Source: an uncultured Mesonia sp. (GTDB taxonomy: Bacteria; Bacteroidota; Bacteroidia; Flavobacteriales; Flavobacteriaceae). From it: 64,000 nt of DNA. Under the pieces are notes generated by a model. It made no database searches. It was given only the letters and a program-made list of their open reading frames with translations, and was not told the origin of the DNA. The position numbers and the translations under genes were made by a program. Location of the stretch: assembly GCA_947494545.1 (NCBI GenBank), contig CANLVH010000004.1:117281-181280 (forward strand), read 5' to 3'. How positions within the stretch are numbered: the first letter of the stretch is position 1; every line of letters begins with the position of its first letter. This document shows, piece by piece, positions 16,457-26,927 of this stretch.

Positions 16457-19400
16457 CTATGCAATTTGTCTTGTTTCTTCCCACTCTTCGTGAAAACTAA
16501 TATCAATAAAAAAGGCCACGCTAATATCTAAGCCAAAAGCAACGCTTGCCCTGCAGTTGGTTGGGGAGTTATTATTAGATTTTTCTATAGCACCTTTGGC
16601 TTCAATAACAATGGTTACGCCAATAGCTCCGCCTAAAAGTTCGGCGTGCCCGCGAAACATCATTATAGCCGTAATAGCTACCGTGTTTCCGGTATCGGCA
16701 TTTACTTCTATGCTGGTCATAAATTGAAGACTGGCATTGCCAACTACCGGTAAACCAACCGCCAGTTGCGCGCCAAAACCAAATTTCATCGCCACGGCCA
16801 AAGCCGGCGTAGTGTCTGCGGTAAGTTTAAGGTCTACATTTCCTATTGCATAAATAGTTGCTCCGCCAATACTTACACACATTACTTGCAAGCCGCCGTG
16901 AAAAATAAAAAATGCGCCTGCCGTAGGAAGAAGATCTTTTGGATTGCTAGTAACTTTAAGGGCGGCATTAAAATTAAAGCCAAGACGCATGCTTGCTTCT
17001 AATTTTAGCGGAACTTGGGGAGAGTTGTATAAATCTCCCATTGGAAACTGAATAAGACCAATTTCTTTTTTTGCCTCGTACTTATATTCCCAAATATTGG
17101 CATTGTTGCTCATTGCCACTTGCAAGCCTTTTTTAAGCGCATCTGCATAATTATCTGAAGACAAGTCTTTTAATATTTCTAAAATGTGTATTACCGGTTC
17201 AACGGCATCACTAAATTTAATTTTTGGCGTTGGTAAGGCATCAACACCGGCAGAAAGCACTCCACCAAAGTTGGCTTCTTTTCCTTTTTCATTATTAAAG
17301 TTTCCTTGTACCGTCATCAAATCTTCAAACGGGCCTAAGCTTACCACCATAGCCAAGTTGTTTAACCTTCCGCGCCATTGGTCTTCTAAATCTTCTGCAA
17401 AAGAATCTAGGTTGTAATCTAATTTACTTTCTGCTACATCTGATTTATAATCAATTCTTATTTTAAAGTGCTCTGTATCTATTAAATTGTATTCCGTAAA
17501 GGGAATATCAAAATTCAAGGCTTTATTTATTTCGTCGTCAACTCCTTTTTTGAGCAATTGGTAGCCTTGATCTATTAATTTTTCTTCGTCTATTTTCGGG
17601 ATTATCTCCAAAAGCTCATATACTTTTTTGGCTCCATCTGTCACGCCTTGCAATTGTTCAAAAAGAACATCTACAGTGCCGTTTTCTAATTTTCCTTTTA
17701 GTAATTCTACGGTCTCCCCAAAATTATTTACCGCATCGCCAATATTGGGGAAAATCCCTTTTGAATTCAATAAACGATAGCCATCTGCCAACAAGGGTGG
17801 GGTTTTACTTAAAAGTTTATTGATACCTTTTTGAAAAGAAGGGGTTAAGAAAAGTACTTTTTGCGTATCTAGATTTTGTAAGAAGCCGTAGTTTATAGTA
17901 TCTAAATCTATTTCCTGCCGCAATAATTCGGATGGGTTTGCAATTCGTTGTAAGTTTTCTAAATCGGTTTCATCTATTAGCTCACCTAAATCCCATTTTC
18001 CTTTACGGATTAGCGGGACAGACATCGTGGCATCTAAAGGCGTTACCGTGCCATCTTTTACGGTATGTTTCACCATTGTCCAGCTTCCTTCTTTTGGGAG
18101 AACCACCGAGCCACGGGCGGCGACTACAAAAATGGGTTTTTCGTTTTCGTCTTTGGCGTTATTTACATCTACACGGTTTATCTTCATGTATTGGTCTGTA
18201 CCGGCAATTTTTATTGTACAGTTTATTGGTCCGCCAATAGAATTGTTTTGAAATTTGAGCAAGCGCTCTAAAACCTCTGGGGTTAAAGCCGTGCCTCGCG
18301 GAGATAATTGTACAAAACCTTGCACACCTTTAGAGGCAACCAAATTTGTTGTAGTATTATCTTTGGTAGAATTTTGGCCTTCAATAACACCTTCTATGGC
18401 AATATCTGCATCAAAAGTTAAACCTTGCAAGCTTACTTCTTTACTTATTCCTTCGGTTTGCATAGTATCTTTATACGCTAGATTATTGTCTTCGCGAATA
18501 GTACGAATGTTGTATAAACCGTGAACTAAACCTGCATGGTATTCGTATGGATTTGGTTGATTGTCTACCCCGAAATAAAATTTACCATCACTTTCTGCTT
18601 GCCAACCACTATCTAACCTGGCAATATAACCGCTGCTTAAACGTAAAATAGTAATGGTGCGAACCACAAAAATGCCCCAAGGGTAAATAATACTTTTTAC
18701 CTGAACCACTTCTTGTGCGGTACGGCCGCTAGCCACGTTAAAAGTAGCCTGACTGGTTTCCGCGAAAGCGGCATTTTTATTATACCAGTCGCTAAAAGTA
18801 TTTGCGCCATAACCGCTTAGCCCAATCTTATTTAGAGGAACTCCCGGTCGAGCTATATCGTCTGAATTAATTAAAATTTCACCAAATTCGTTATTAAATA
18901 TTTCATGCACGCTGGCTCCCAAAGTACTGTAATTACCTTGTCTGCCGCCCATATCCTGAACATTTGCCAGTTGTACGGTTATGCCTTGAAATAAATCGCC
19001 TTCTGCAGCAAAAGAGCTGCCGGCAGTAAGTTCTAACTGTATGCCGCCCTTAATATTTTCTTTAAACTTTGGCGCGATATTTTTTATAGTGGGTGCTTTA
19101 TCTTGCCCGGATCTTTTGTCTAAAATACTTAAACCCAACATGCCAAAAGGCAAATTGAAAGAAGCATAGGTAATAGCATCATCTTTATTCTTATGTATTT
19201 TTTCTAAATAATTAGACAACGGTATAGGCGATAAAGGAACCGCAGTTTTGCTGAGGTTACCAATATAGGTAGGAAAACCATCGTTGGGGAAATAATTAAA
19301 ACCTTGCGACGGATCGTTAGCTTCATTTGAGTTATTTGCCGCCTTGCCTGTAATAACTTGTTCAGAAAAATTAAATATAGGTTCCCAAGAAATTTGTGGC

Positions 19401-21874
19401 AACATAAAAGCCTGCACATTTATACCTTGGGTTAACATATCCATCTTTTCCATCTTAAAAGGAAAATCCCAATCTTCTGCATTATTGGTATACGCCAAGC
19501 GGATAGATGCCTCGTATTTTTTATAACTTATTCCTATTTGATTGGCGTTACTACTAACATCTAACAAAGAAAACCGATTTGCGCTATGTACATTTTGTGC
19601 AATCTCGTTTATGAGACTCCCAATATTGTTTGTTTTATCTTTTTCTGTTGCTTTAAATGGGAGTTGTTTTTTTGTTAAAGATTTCTCTTTTGCTAATAAA
19701 GGCTTTAAAATTTTACGATGTTCTATGCGCAGTTTTTCTTCTTTGGATCTGCTGGTTTGCGTATCGCTTTCTTCGTTTGAAGCTACGGAATCTTTTGTTT
19801 TTTTTGCTGTAGTAAAACCTGCGGATCCAAATTGAAACTCGGTTATTATTTCCTCTTCTTCACTCCAAATGCTTTTGTTACTAATGCTAAAGTTTATGTC
19901 TGCTTTTCTATAAGCAGCTGTCTTTTTTTTCTCCTTATTTTTAGTTGTGTTAGAAAAACTAGAAACATACGGATCTGGCAAAGTAGGTAAGTAGCTAAAA
20001 AGCCCAAAAATACTAATAAGTTCTCCCGTGTTTATTGTTTGAAAATTTTCATCGTAAGTACCTCTAAAAAACAATCCCATTGGCGGGCTGGTGGTTAATA
20101 GCGCATTTTGTAAAGCAAACGCTATGGGTTTTATAACTTGATCTTTAGGGTTTGCGTTAGGGAAATTGTCGTCTAGAATATCAAAATCAATTATAGAAAG
20201 TCCGCGTTTAGCTTCTTTTCCTACAAAAAACAAAATACTTTTTTTGGTCTTAATAGCAACCGGCTCTGCATTAACCTTAACCGGCCGGTCAATAGTAAAA
20301 TTTAAATTGGCAAAAGTGGCAAGGTTTTCTTCTCCTTCCGCTTTAGCGCTAATATACACGCTAGTCTCTTTATTATAGTTAATACCAAGTTTGGAAGCAA
20401 ATGCTTTTGGATCGTTTTTGTCTTTCCATAAATTCACATTTTGCTGCAAACCTTGACCATTACTTTTTTCATCATACAATAACAAACCAACTTTGGGAGC
20501 AAAAAAAATAAAAGGTCGGGTTAACAAAAGTTTTTCTTCCCTGTTCTTAATATTGGCTGTTAAGCCTTCTTTAGTTTCAAATAGCAAACCGCCGTTACTG
20601 TCTGCCTCCAAAGGGTTTTGCAGGTCTAATGTATTGCTAAATAAAGTCCAATAAGCTTTTTTTAAGTCAGCTTTTCCCTCAATATTTACCAAGCCGGCCT
20701 CACATTTTTTTATGTCAAAGTGCTGTGCTTTTGTTTTTATTGGAATAGTAACACTAGCTATTTGCTCATTATAATCAAAATCTTGCGCATTGTTATAAAA
20801 CAGTTCATACTCTGCATCGTAGAGCTTTGCATAAGCATCTCCGAGGCTTAGAATTTTACTTTGCTTATTTTTTAAGCTAAAGCTGAATTTTTTAGGCAGT
20901 TTACCCTCGGCATTTCTGGCGTCTATACCAAAAAGTGTATCGTTTGTGGTGGCAACTTCTTTTTGTTCTAAGTTTAAATTTACAGTAATGCTTGTGGTTT
21001 TGCTTACGGTAATTTTATCGTTTTCTTGATTGGTTGGTAATTGGTCTAAAAAGACACTGCCTTTTTTTATCCGTAAAGCACAATAATGGTCTTCGGGAGC
21101 AGCGGCACTTAAGAGTTTTGCACGTATCCATATGGTGTTGCCGGCAAGTTCATAAAGCCGGGTTTGTTTAAAAAGTTTACCTACAATCTCTTTTTCAATT
21201 ACCGGGTTTTCCTGAATGCGTTTTATGCGTTTCTCTTTTAATTGACGTCCTTTTTTTATTGGTTGGTTTGTCTTTTCTAAGTCGAGCTTGCTGGCTATTT
21301 TCTTATTTTTTTTGACTTCCAAAACAACTTTTTCTTGCTGTAGCGGCGGTAAATCTTGCAAAATAACAGGAAGTCTAAAACGCTTGGTTTTAAATAAAAG
21401 AGCGGGCAAAGTTTGTCCTTCTATGTAAAGGGAATTGAGTTTGGTAAAAATAGGATAATAGTCAAAAATTAAATCGGTTCCGTCTTGCAGTGTAAAAGGT
21501 CCTTTGGTTTTTTCTATGCGCGCCCCGGCAAAAACCGGCATCATATTTTTTAGTAAAACGGTTTGTTTAGCTTCCTTATAATTTTTGGTTTTAAAAGCAG
21601 ACCTGCGCACTTCTATATGCGCTGCTTTTTTTCCTGTTGATGGTTTTACCTTTTTTAGAACTTTAGCAATGTTTTTTTTGTCTATAGGCTCCGTTTTTGC
21701 CAAAGGCTCTTCCAGTAAATCAGAAGGAATATCTTTTAAAAGGCTTTCTTGGCTAAGTAAAATTTCGGCCAAAGATTGCTGTAAATTTTCGGTACGTTTT
21801 CCCTTTTTATCGGGATCTTTTTGCAAGTTGCTTTTAAGGTTGGCAAGTAGCTCGTATAACTTATTTTTTTCCAT
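16457..21874 (-). CDS. Giant protein of unknown function, first gene of two-gene module (1805 aa)
   Basis: 1805 aa from the ATG at 21874 (MEKNKLYELLANLKSNLQKD), preferred over the ATG 9 codons upstream because it opens a regular helix; not decisive. There is no signal peptide. The first 250 residues are highly basic with Lys-rich helices (KKIASKL.., KKGRQLKEKRIKRIQENP). The middle is beta-rich with many short hydrophobic strands. The last 170 residues are glycine- and valine-rich alternating strands (GAFFIFHGGLQVMCVSIGG, FGFGAQLAVGLPVVGNASL, GHAELLGGAIGVTIVIEAKG) resembling an amphipathic sheet or barrel-like region. It ends HEEWEETRQIA. The two giant genes surely form one operon. Function unknown; I found no motif that would justify a name. 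Confidence 0.8.
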   Translation of the reverse strand: MEKNKLYELLANLKSNLQKDPDKKGKRTENLQQSLAEILLSQESLLKDIPSDLLEEPLAKTEPIDKKNIAKVLKKVKPSTGKKAAHIEVRRSAFKTKNYKEAKQTVLLKNMMPVFAGARIEKTKGPFTLQDGTDLIFDYYPIFTKLNSLYIEGQTLPALLFKTKRFRLPVILQDLPPLQQEKVVLEVKKNKKIASKLDLEKTNQPIKKGRQLKEKRIKRIQENPVIEKEIVGKLFKQTRLYELAGNTIWIRAKLLSAAAPEDHYCALRIKKGSVFLDQLPTNQENDKITVSKTTSITVNLNLEQKEVATTNDTLFGIDARNAEGKLPKKFSFSLKNKQSKILSLGDAYAKLYDAEYELFYNNAQDFDYNEQIASVTIPIKTKAQHFDIKKCEAGLVNIEGKADLKKAYWTLFSNTLDLQNPLEADSNGGLLFETKEGLTANIKNREEKLLLTRPFIFFAPKVGLLLYDEKSNGQGLQQNVNLWKDKNDPKAFASKLGINYNKETSVYISAKAEGEENLATFANLNFTIDRPVKVNAEPVAIKTKKSILFFVGKEAKRGLSIIDFDILDDNFPNANPKDQVIKPIAFALQNALLTTSPPMGLFFRGTYDENFQTINTGELISIFGLFSYLPTLPDPYVSSFSNTTKNKEKKKTAAYRKADINFSISNKSIWSEEEEIITEFQFGSAGFTTAKKTKDSVASNEESDTQTSRSKEEKLRIEHRKILKPLLAKEKSLTKKQLPFKATEKDKTNNIGSLINEIAQNVHSANRFSLLDVSSNANQIGISYKKYEASIRLAYTNNAEDWDFPFKMEKMDMLTQGINVQAFMLPQISWEPIFNFSEQVITGKAANNSNEANDPSQGFNYFPNDGFPTYIGNLSKTAVPLSPIPLSNYLEKIHKNKDDAITYASFNLPFGMLGLSILDKRSGQDKAPTIKNIAPKFKENIKGGIQLELTAGSSFAAEGDLFQGITVQLANVQDMGGRQGNYSTLGASVHEIFNNEFGEILINSDDIARPGVPLNKIGLSGYGANTFSDWYNKNAAFAETSQATFNVASGRTAQEVVQVKSIIYPWGIFVVRTITILRLSSGYIARLDSGWQAESDGKFYFGVDNQPNPYEYHAGLVHGLYNIRTIREDNNLAYKDTMQTEGISKEVSLQGLTFDADIAIEGVIEGQNSTKDNTTTNLVASKGVQGFVQLSPRGTALTPEVLERLLKFQNNSIGGPINCTIKIAGTDQYMKINRVDVNNAKDENEKPIFVVAARGSVVLPKEGSWTMVKHTVKDGTVTPLDATMSVPLIRKGKWDLGELIDETDLENLQRIANPSELLRQEIDLDTINYGFLQNLDTQKVLFLTPSFQKGINKLLSKTPPLLADGYRLLNSKGIFPNIGDAVNNFGETVELLKGKLENGTVDVLFEQLQGVTDGAKKVYELLEIIPKIDEEKLIDQGYQLLKKGVDDEINKALNFDIPFTEYNLIDTEHFKIRIDYKSDVAESKLDYNLDSFAEDLEDQWRGRLNNLAMVVSLGPFEDLMTVQGNFNNEKGKEANFGGVLSAGVDALPTPKIKFSDAVEPVIHILEILKDLSSDNYADALKKGLQVAMSNNANIWEYKYEAKKEIGLIQFPMGDLYNSPQVPLKLEASMRLGFNFNAALKVTSNPKDLLPTAGAFFIFHGGLQVMCVSIGGATIYAIGNVDLKLTADTTPALAVAMKFGFGAQLAVGLPVVGNASLQFMTSIEVNADTGNTVAITAIMMFRGHAELLGGAIGVTIVIEAKGAIEKSNNNSPTNCRASVAFGLDISVAFFIDISFHEEWEETRQIA

Positions 21875-22107
21875 AATAATGCCGCATCTATTGGTATGCA
21901 CAAGTTAGATAGTACTAAGCTTTTCTAAAATAGCTACCGGTAGTCATTTTTTTGGAGTGCTTTAGGTTTTACGTTTTATTTTTTCCGTAAAGTAAACAGG
22001 ATAATTTTTTTTCGGAATAAGCGAGAATTAGTGTTGCCATAGAGCAAAAGCCTTAATGAAGTAATTATAAGTATATTCGTCAAAAAAAATTAGAAGAAGT
22101 AATAATT

Positions 22108-22572
22108 ATGGAAGAAACGGTAAAAATTATTCCGTATCAAGATAAATACAAAGCAGATTTTAAAGCACTTAACTATGAATGGCTCGAAAACTTTTTTGAG
22201 GTAACAGCTTTAGATAAAAAGTTTTTTGATAATCCTACACAAGAGATTATTATTTGTGGCGGTTATATTTATTTGGCTGTATTAGACCAAAAAATAATAG
22301 GTTCTGTTGCTTTAGAAAAAATAAACAATAAAGAATATACCTTAGCAAAAATGGCTGTCAAGCCCGCATATCAAGGAAAAAAAGTAGGAAAATTGCTGTT
22401 AGAGACGGCTATAAAAAAAGCGAAGATTTTAAATTTAGAAAGTCTTATTTTATATACAAATCATCGTTTGGTTAGTGCTTTAAACCTCTACACCAAATAC
22501 GGTTTTAAATTTGTGCCGGTAAACAACGCCGCTTTTGAACGCGCAACGGTAAAAATGCAATTAAAGCTTTAG
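22108..22572 (+). CDS. GNAT-family N-acetyltransferase
   Basis: 154 aa, a single GNAT domain. The acetyl-CoA pyrophosphate loop is the AYQGKKVGKLLLETAIKKAK segment at about residues 90-110 (Q-x-x-G-x-G/A-like), preceded by the strand YTLAKMAVKP. The C-terminal strand LYTKYGFKFVPV is also typical. Substrate unknown. TATATTCG at about 22071-22078 upstream is one base off the -7 element. A copy of the dispersed decamer lies in the region before the gene (21983-21992). Confidence 0.85.
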   Translation: MEETVKIIPYQDKYKADFKALNYEWLENFFEVTALDKKFFDNPTQEIIICGGYIYLAVLDQKIIGSVALEKINNKEYTLAKMAVKPAYQGKKVGKLLLETAIKKAKILNLESLILYTNHRLVSALNLYTKYGFKFVPVNNAAFERATVKMQLKL

Positions 22573-22595
22573 TAAAAAAAGAACTAAACCTTTAT

Positions 22596-23651
22596 CTAAA
22601 ACTGTTTGTCAAAATCTTTTTCTTTACCATTCATAGGGTTTACATAGAGCTCTTGCACCATAATTAAAATAATTAGCACTAATGGAGTGGCAAAAATAAC
22701 GCCCCAAACGCCAGAAAGTGCGCCTACAAAAACTTGTGCTAGAATAATTAATGCCGGTGGAATTTTAACCAGTTTTTGTTGCGCTTTTGGCGTAATTAGG
22801 CTGCTCTCTATAAACTGAACCACAAAATATAAAACCGCTACTATTAGCGCCATTGTAGGACTTTGCGACAAACCCACCATAATAGCGGGAACAGCAGAAA
22901 GTAGCGGACCAAAATTAGGGATAAAATTAAGCAAACCGGCCAAGATAGATAAAGTAAGCCACCTGGGTACGCCCAACAAGATTAAACCAAGAGCGGTTAG
23001 TACAAAAACACCTAACATGGCAATAAATTTTCCCGCTAGCCATTTTGTTAAACTAGACCCCAAATGCACCATAAGTTCTTTGGCAGAAGTTCGTTTTTTA
23101 GGAGGCACAAGTTGAAGAATTCCGTTGGCATAAATTTCGGGAGCAATGGTGAAGAAAATTCCTAATAAAATTAAAATGTAAATGTTTATAATACCGCCCA
23201 AAGTTGCATCAAAAAAAGTAGATAAAAAGCTAGAAAATTCTTCCGAAGATTTAATTGCTTCCACCTGAACAATTATTTCTCTTCCCAACGGACTTTTACT
23301 TAAAAGTTGTTCTACATCATCTACCATTTCAGGAAAAGACTGTTGTATTTCGGTAGCGTCAGATACCACGGTAGAGCCTACCAAATAAAAAATTCCGCCA
23401 AATAATAAAAAAGATGCTAAGACAGAAACCGCAAGAGAGATATGAGATTTCCAATTAAATTTTCGTTGCAAGAAAATACTAATTCCTCTAAAATAACAAG
23501 CAATAAGCGCGCCGGCCAAAACCAATATAACCAAGTCAAAAGTTGCTTCAATTATTAAAAGCGCAGTGGCAATAAACGAAAATATTAAGCCAACAATCCA
23601 TACTTTTTTGACAAAGCTATATTGGTTCTTTTCTTGTTTCTCTTCAGGCAT
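22596..23651 (-). CDS. AI-2E family transporter (PF01594-type permease)
   Basis: 351 aa with about eight hydrophobic segments: a pair near residues 14-50, one at 62-85, one at 145-170, and four in the second half. The conserved region GVPRWLTLSILAGLLNFIPNFGPLLSAVPAIMVGL and the ending GALSGVWGVIFATPLVLIILIMVQELY are the family's hallmarks. Members export autoinducer-2 or small ions in some bacteria; the substrate here is not indicated. Convergent with the GNAT gene, stops 23 bp apart. Confidence 0.9.
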   Translation of the reverse strand: MPEEKQEKNQYSFVKKVWIVGLIFSFIATALLIIEATFDLVILVLAGALIACYFRGISIFLQRKFNWKSHISLAVSVLASFLLFGGIFYLVGSTVVSDATEIQQSFPEMVDDVEQLLSKSPLGREIIVQVEAIKSSEEFSSFLSTFFDATLGGIINIYILILLGIFFTIAPEIYANGILQLVPPKKRTSAKELMVHLGSSLTKWLAGKFIAMLGVFVLTALGLILLGVPRWLTLSILAGLLNFIPNFGPLLSAVPAIMVGLSQSPTMALIVAVLYFVVQFIESSLITPKAQQKLVKIPPALIILAQVFVGALSGVWGVIFATPLVLIILIMVQELYVNPMNGKEKDFDKQF

Positions 23652-24060
23652 TTTAGAATGGTTAGTTCTGGAAAGGTAAAGAAGTTTTTTTAAAGAAGAA
23701 GATAAAGAAAACTTAAAATAAAATTAGGTTTTCAAATAATTTAGAGTCTTATAATAGAAAACGTAATTTACCAGTTGTTCGTTTTTCAGTAAAAACACCA
23801 ATGTTTTCCCTTTCGGGGAATTTTAAAAACGCGTCTATAACCAGGCGTAACTTAAATTTCACTAGAAAAAGCCCATCTTTCTCCTAGTTTTTTTAGTTAT
23901 GATTCTAATTCCAAAATAGCTAAATTTATCTATTAATAAAGTTATGCCGTAAAAGTGAAGCAATCCCAAAACAGATGAAAGCTTGCTAAAAATAAGTTAA
24001 CGTAAAAGACGGTTTAATCCGTTTTTTATATTTTCTAGAACAATTAAAAACCAATTATTT
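23652..24060. other. Intergenic region before the P-type ATPase
   Basis: 409 bp without a convincing ORF. Close to the ATPase start (about 24004-24028) it has a terminator-like hairpin, AAAAGACGG against CCGTTTTTT, with a T-rich tail. This could act as a leader attenuator or end upstream transcription. CTAG-bounded inverted sequences near 23858-23890 are weak. Confidence 0.4.
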
Positions 24061-26730
24061 GTGGAGAATTTCTACCAAAAAGACCCCGATGAAGTAGCCG
24101 AAAAATTCGGAGTAAATCCTGAAAATGGTTGGAGCAAAGAAGAAGCAGAAAAAGCACTAGAAGAACACGGCCGCAACAAATTAGAAGAACACGAAGGCAA
24201 AAGCATTTGGGAAATCATTTTGGCGCAAATCAATAATCCGGTGGTTTACCTGTTGGTGGTAGCTACGGTTTTAGCTTTTGTAATGGGAGATTTGGCCGAA
24301 GGGATTGCCATTACCGTCGTGCTTTTAGTCAACACCATTATTGGTTTCTGGATGGAGTATCAGGCCCAGCAATCTATGCAGGCCATTAAAGAAATAGACA
24401 AAGTTAAAGCCAATGTACTTCGGGACGGGAAAGAAGAAAAAATTGATGCCGAAGAAGTAGTTCCCGGCGATATTTTAATTGTAAGTGCAGGCGATTTAAT
24501 TGCCGCCGATGCCCGCGTTATTGAAGCCACCGAATTTAAAGTAGATGAAGCCGCGCTAACGGGCGAATCGGTTCCGGTAGATAAAAAACCGGAAGTTATA
24601 CAAGATGAAAAGCAGGTAGCAGACCGCAAAAATATGGTCTATAAAGGTACGCCCGTTACCGGCGGAGAAGGAAAAGCAATTGCCGTCGCCACCGGAATGA
24701 GCACCGAAATGGGAAGTATTTCGGCAATGGTGCAAGAACAAGAAGCCAGTCAAACACCTTTAGATAAAAAACTAAACAAACTCACCAAAGTCCTTATTTA
24801 CGTAATTCTTGGACTGGCTGCTGCATTTTTTGCCTTTGGTTATTTTGCGGGTAAAGAGGTTTATTTATTGGTGCAAACCGCTATTGCCTGGGCTATTGCT
24901 GCCATTCCCGAAGGTTTGCCCATTGTTGCCAGTATTGCGCTGGCACGCGGAATGCTTCGGCTTTCCAAAAAAAATGTACTTATTAAACACTTGAGCGCGG
25001 TAGAAACCCTGGGCGAAACCACCGTTATTTTTACCGATAAAACTGGAACGCTTACCAAAAACGAACTTACCGTTAAAGCTTTTGCGGTTCCCGGTGATAA
25101 GTATTGGAAAGTAAATTGGGAAGATGACAAGCCAAAACTTCCTGATGCCGAAGATGCAGAAAATCAGGATAATTTTAAGGCTTTATTTAAAATAAGCGTT
25201 CTCGCCAACGATGCGTCTTTGCAAGAAGATGACAAAGATGCTAAAGGCGATCCGTTAGAAATAGCTTTACTGAATTTTACCAAAGCTTTCCATAAAGAGA
25301 AATTTCAGCAACATCAACAATTAGAACGAAAATTACACGATCCTTTTGATTCCGATTCAATGGTGATGGGAGCGGTTTATAAAGTAGAAAACGGTTATTA
25401 TATGGCCGGAAAAGGCTCTGCAGATAAAATTCTAGAACGTTCTAAAAAGATATTGATCAACGGCGAAGTAAAAGAGCTTACCGAAGAAGATAAAAATCAT
25501 TGGCTTGAAAAAAACGATGACCTTTCTAAAGATGGCTTGCGCGTGTTGGGCTTCGGTTATAAAGAGTCAAAAGAACTTCCGGAAGGCGAAGCCGAAGAAG
25601 ATTTTCTGTATGAACTTGTATTCGCCGGTTTGGTAGGCTTTATAGATCCGCCGCGAAAAGAAGTAGCCAAGAGTATGGATATGACCAAAAACGCTGGAAT
25701 AAAAGTGGTTATGGTTACCGGAGACCATCCCGGAACGGCGCAAAACGTAGCCAAAGAAGTGCATCTTACCAGCAATGAAGATAATGACGAGAATAGCGTT
25801 GTACACGGAAAAGATATGGGCGAAGAATTGAATAAAGACGCCGAAAAAGTACTAGCTACCAAAGTTTTCTCACGTGTAACGCCAGAACAGAAACTAAAAT
25901 TAATCGAATTTTACCAAGACCAGGGCGAAATTGTAGGAATGACCGGCGATGGCGTAAACGATGCGCCTGCCTTAAAAAAAGCTGATATTGGCATTGCGAT
26001 GGGAAAACGCGGTACGCAGGTAGCACAAGAGGTTGCCGATGTAGTGCTAAAAGATGACGCCTTTCAATCTATTGAGCTCGCCATCGAACAAGGCCGCATT
26101 ATTTTTGGGAACATTCGCAAATTTGTGGTGTATCAACTTTCGTATCACTTAAGCGAAATTATCATCATCGCATTAATGAGTTTTACGCTGTTTGTGTTGC
26201 CAATTTTGCCTTTGCAACTATTGTTTCTCAACTTACTTTCCGATGTTTTTCCGGCACTGGCCTTAGGAATTGGTCGTGGCAATCCGGGCGTGATGGACCT
26301 GCCGCCCAAAGATCCCGAAGAACCTATTATTACCAAAAAGAACTGGGCGCAGATTGCGGTCTACGGACTTATAATTGCAACAAGTGTGAGCGGCGCTTAT
26401 CTCTATGCACATTTTGTATGGAAAAGTCCCGAAGATATTACCAACAACATTGCATTTTTTAGTTTGGCATTTTCTCAGTTCTTGCACGTATTTAATATGC
26501 GCGATGGCACCGAATCTTTTTTTAACAACCAGGTAACGCGTAATAAATATGTTTGGATAGCTGTGGCTTTATGTTTTGTAACGGTAATTGCAGCCTATTT
26601 TATTCCCGGTCTAGCCGAAGTTTTTAATTTTCAAGATTTAGAAATGCGTGTTTGGGTTTTAATAGCAATAGCAAGTTTATTGCCGAGTGTTATTATTCAG
26701 CTGATTAAATTTATAAAGAAAGATTTTTAA
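24061..26730 (+). CDS. P-type cation-translocating ATPase (P2 type, Ca2+-ATPase-like)
   Basis: 889 aa, GTG start at 24061 (MENFYQKDPDEVAEKFGV), giving the standard cation-ATPase N-terminal domain. Actuator motif TGES at 167-170, phosphorylation motif DKTGTLT with Asp326, hinge TGDGVNDAPAL at 628-638. M4 carries PEGLP (283-287) and M6 carries NLLSD (N724, S727, D728), the ion-binding pattern of P2 pumps such as SERCA/PMCA. Ten membrane segments in the usual 2+2+6 arrangement, in the cytoplasmic membrane. Probable role is Ca2+ (or Mn2+/Na+) export; specificity cannot be fixed from sequence alone. Monocistronic. Confidence 0.9.
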   Translation: MENFYQKDPDEVAEKFGVNPENGWSKEEAEKALEEHGRNKLEEHEGKSIWEIILAQINNPVVYLLVVATVLAFVMGDLAEGIAITVVLLVNTIIGFWMEYQAQQSMQAIKEIDKVKANVLRDGKEEKIDAEEVVPGDILIVSAGDLIAADARVIEATEFKVDEAALTGESVPVDKKPEVIQDEKQVADRKNMVYKGTPVTGGEGKAIAVATGMSTEMGSISAMVQEQEASQTPLDKKLNKLTKVLIYVILGLAAAFFAFGYFAGKEVYLLVQTAIAWAIAAIPEGLPIVASIALARGMLRLSKKNVLIKHLSAVETLGETTVIFTDKTGTLTKNELTVKAFAVPGDKYWKVNWEDDKPKLPDAEDAENQDNFKALFKISVLANDASLQEDDKDAKGDPLEIALLNFTKAFHKEKFQQHQQLERKLHDPFDSDSMVMGAVYKVENGYYMAGKGSADKILERSKKILINGEVKELTEEDKNHWLEKNDDLSKDGLRVLGFGYKESKELPEGEAEEDFLYELVFAGLVGFIDPPRKEVAKSMDMTKNAGIKVVMVTGDHPGTAQNVAKEVHLTSNEDNDENSVVHGKDMGEELNKDAEKVLATKVFSRVTPEQKLKLIEFYQDQGEIVGMTGDGVNDAPALKKADIGIAMGKRGTQVAQEVADVVLKDDAFQSIELAIEQGRIIFGNIRKFVVYQLSYHLSEIIIIALMSFTLFVLPILPLQLLFLNLLSDVFPALALGIGRGNPGVMDLPPKDPEEPIITKKNWAQIAVYGLIIATSVSGAYLYAHFVWKSPEDITNNIAFFSLAFSQFLHVFNMRDGTESFFNNQVTRNKYVWIAVALCFVTVIAAYFIPGLAEVFNFQDLEMRVWVLIAIASLLPSVIIQLIKFIKKDF

Positions 26731-26927
26731 ATCGTTGCCACTTTAGTTAAAAATAATTCAAATTATAAAGACTAAGCCCTCAGAATTATAGTCGGTTTAT
26801 AGTCTTATAACAAATAAATTTCTTCAATTTACAAATGAGTAGACTCAAGTAAAATAAAATAGCTTATAAAATTTATTCTCTCAATAAGTTCAATATCTTT
26901 ATGGGAAATTATAAAACAAAAGCTAAC

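Noticed and set aside
12313..21874. Calling the giant pair a contractile injection system or polymorphic toxin
   Set aside because: No sheath, baseplate, tube, AAA+ ATPase, Rhs repeats or immunity gene could be identified nearby.
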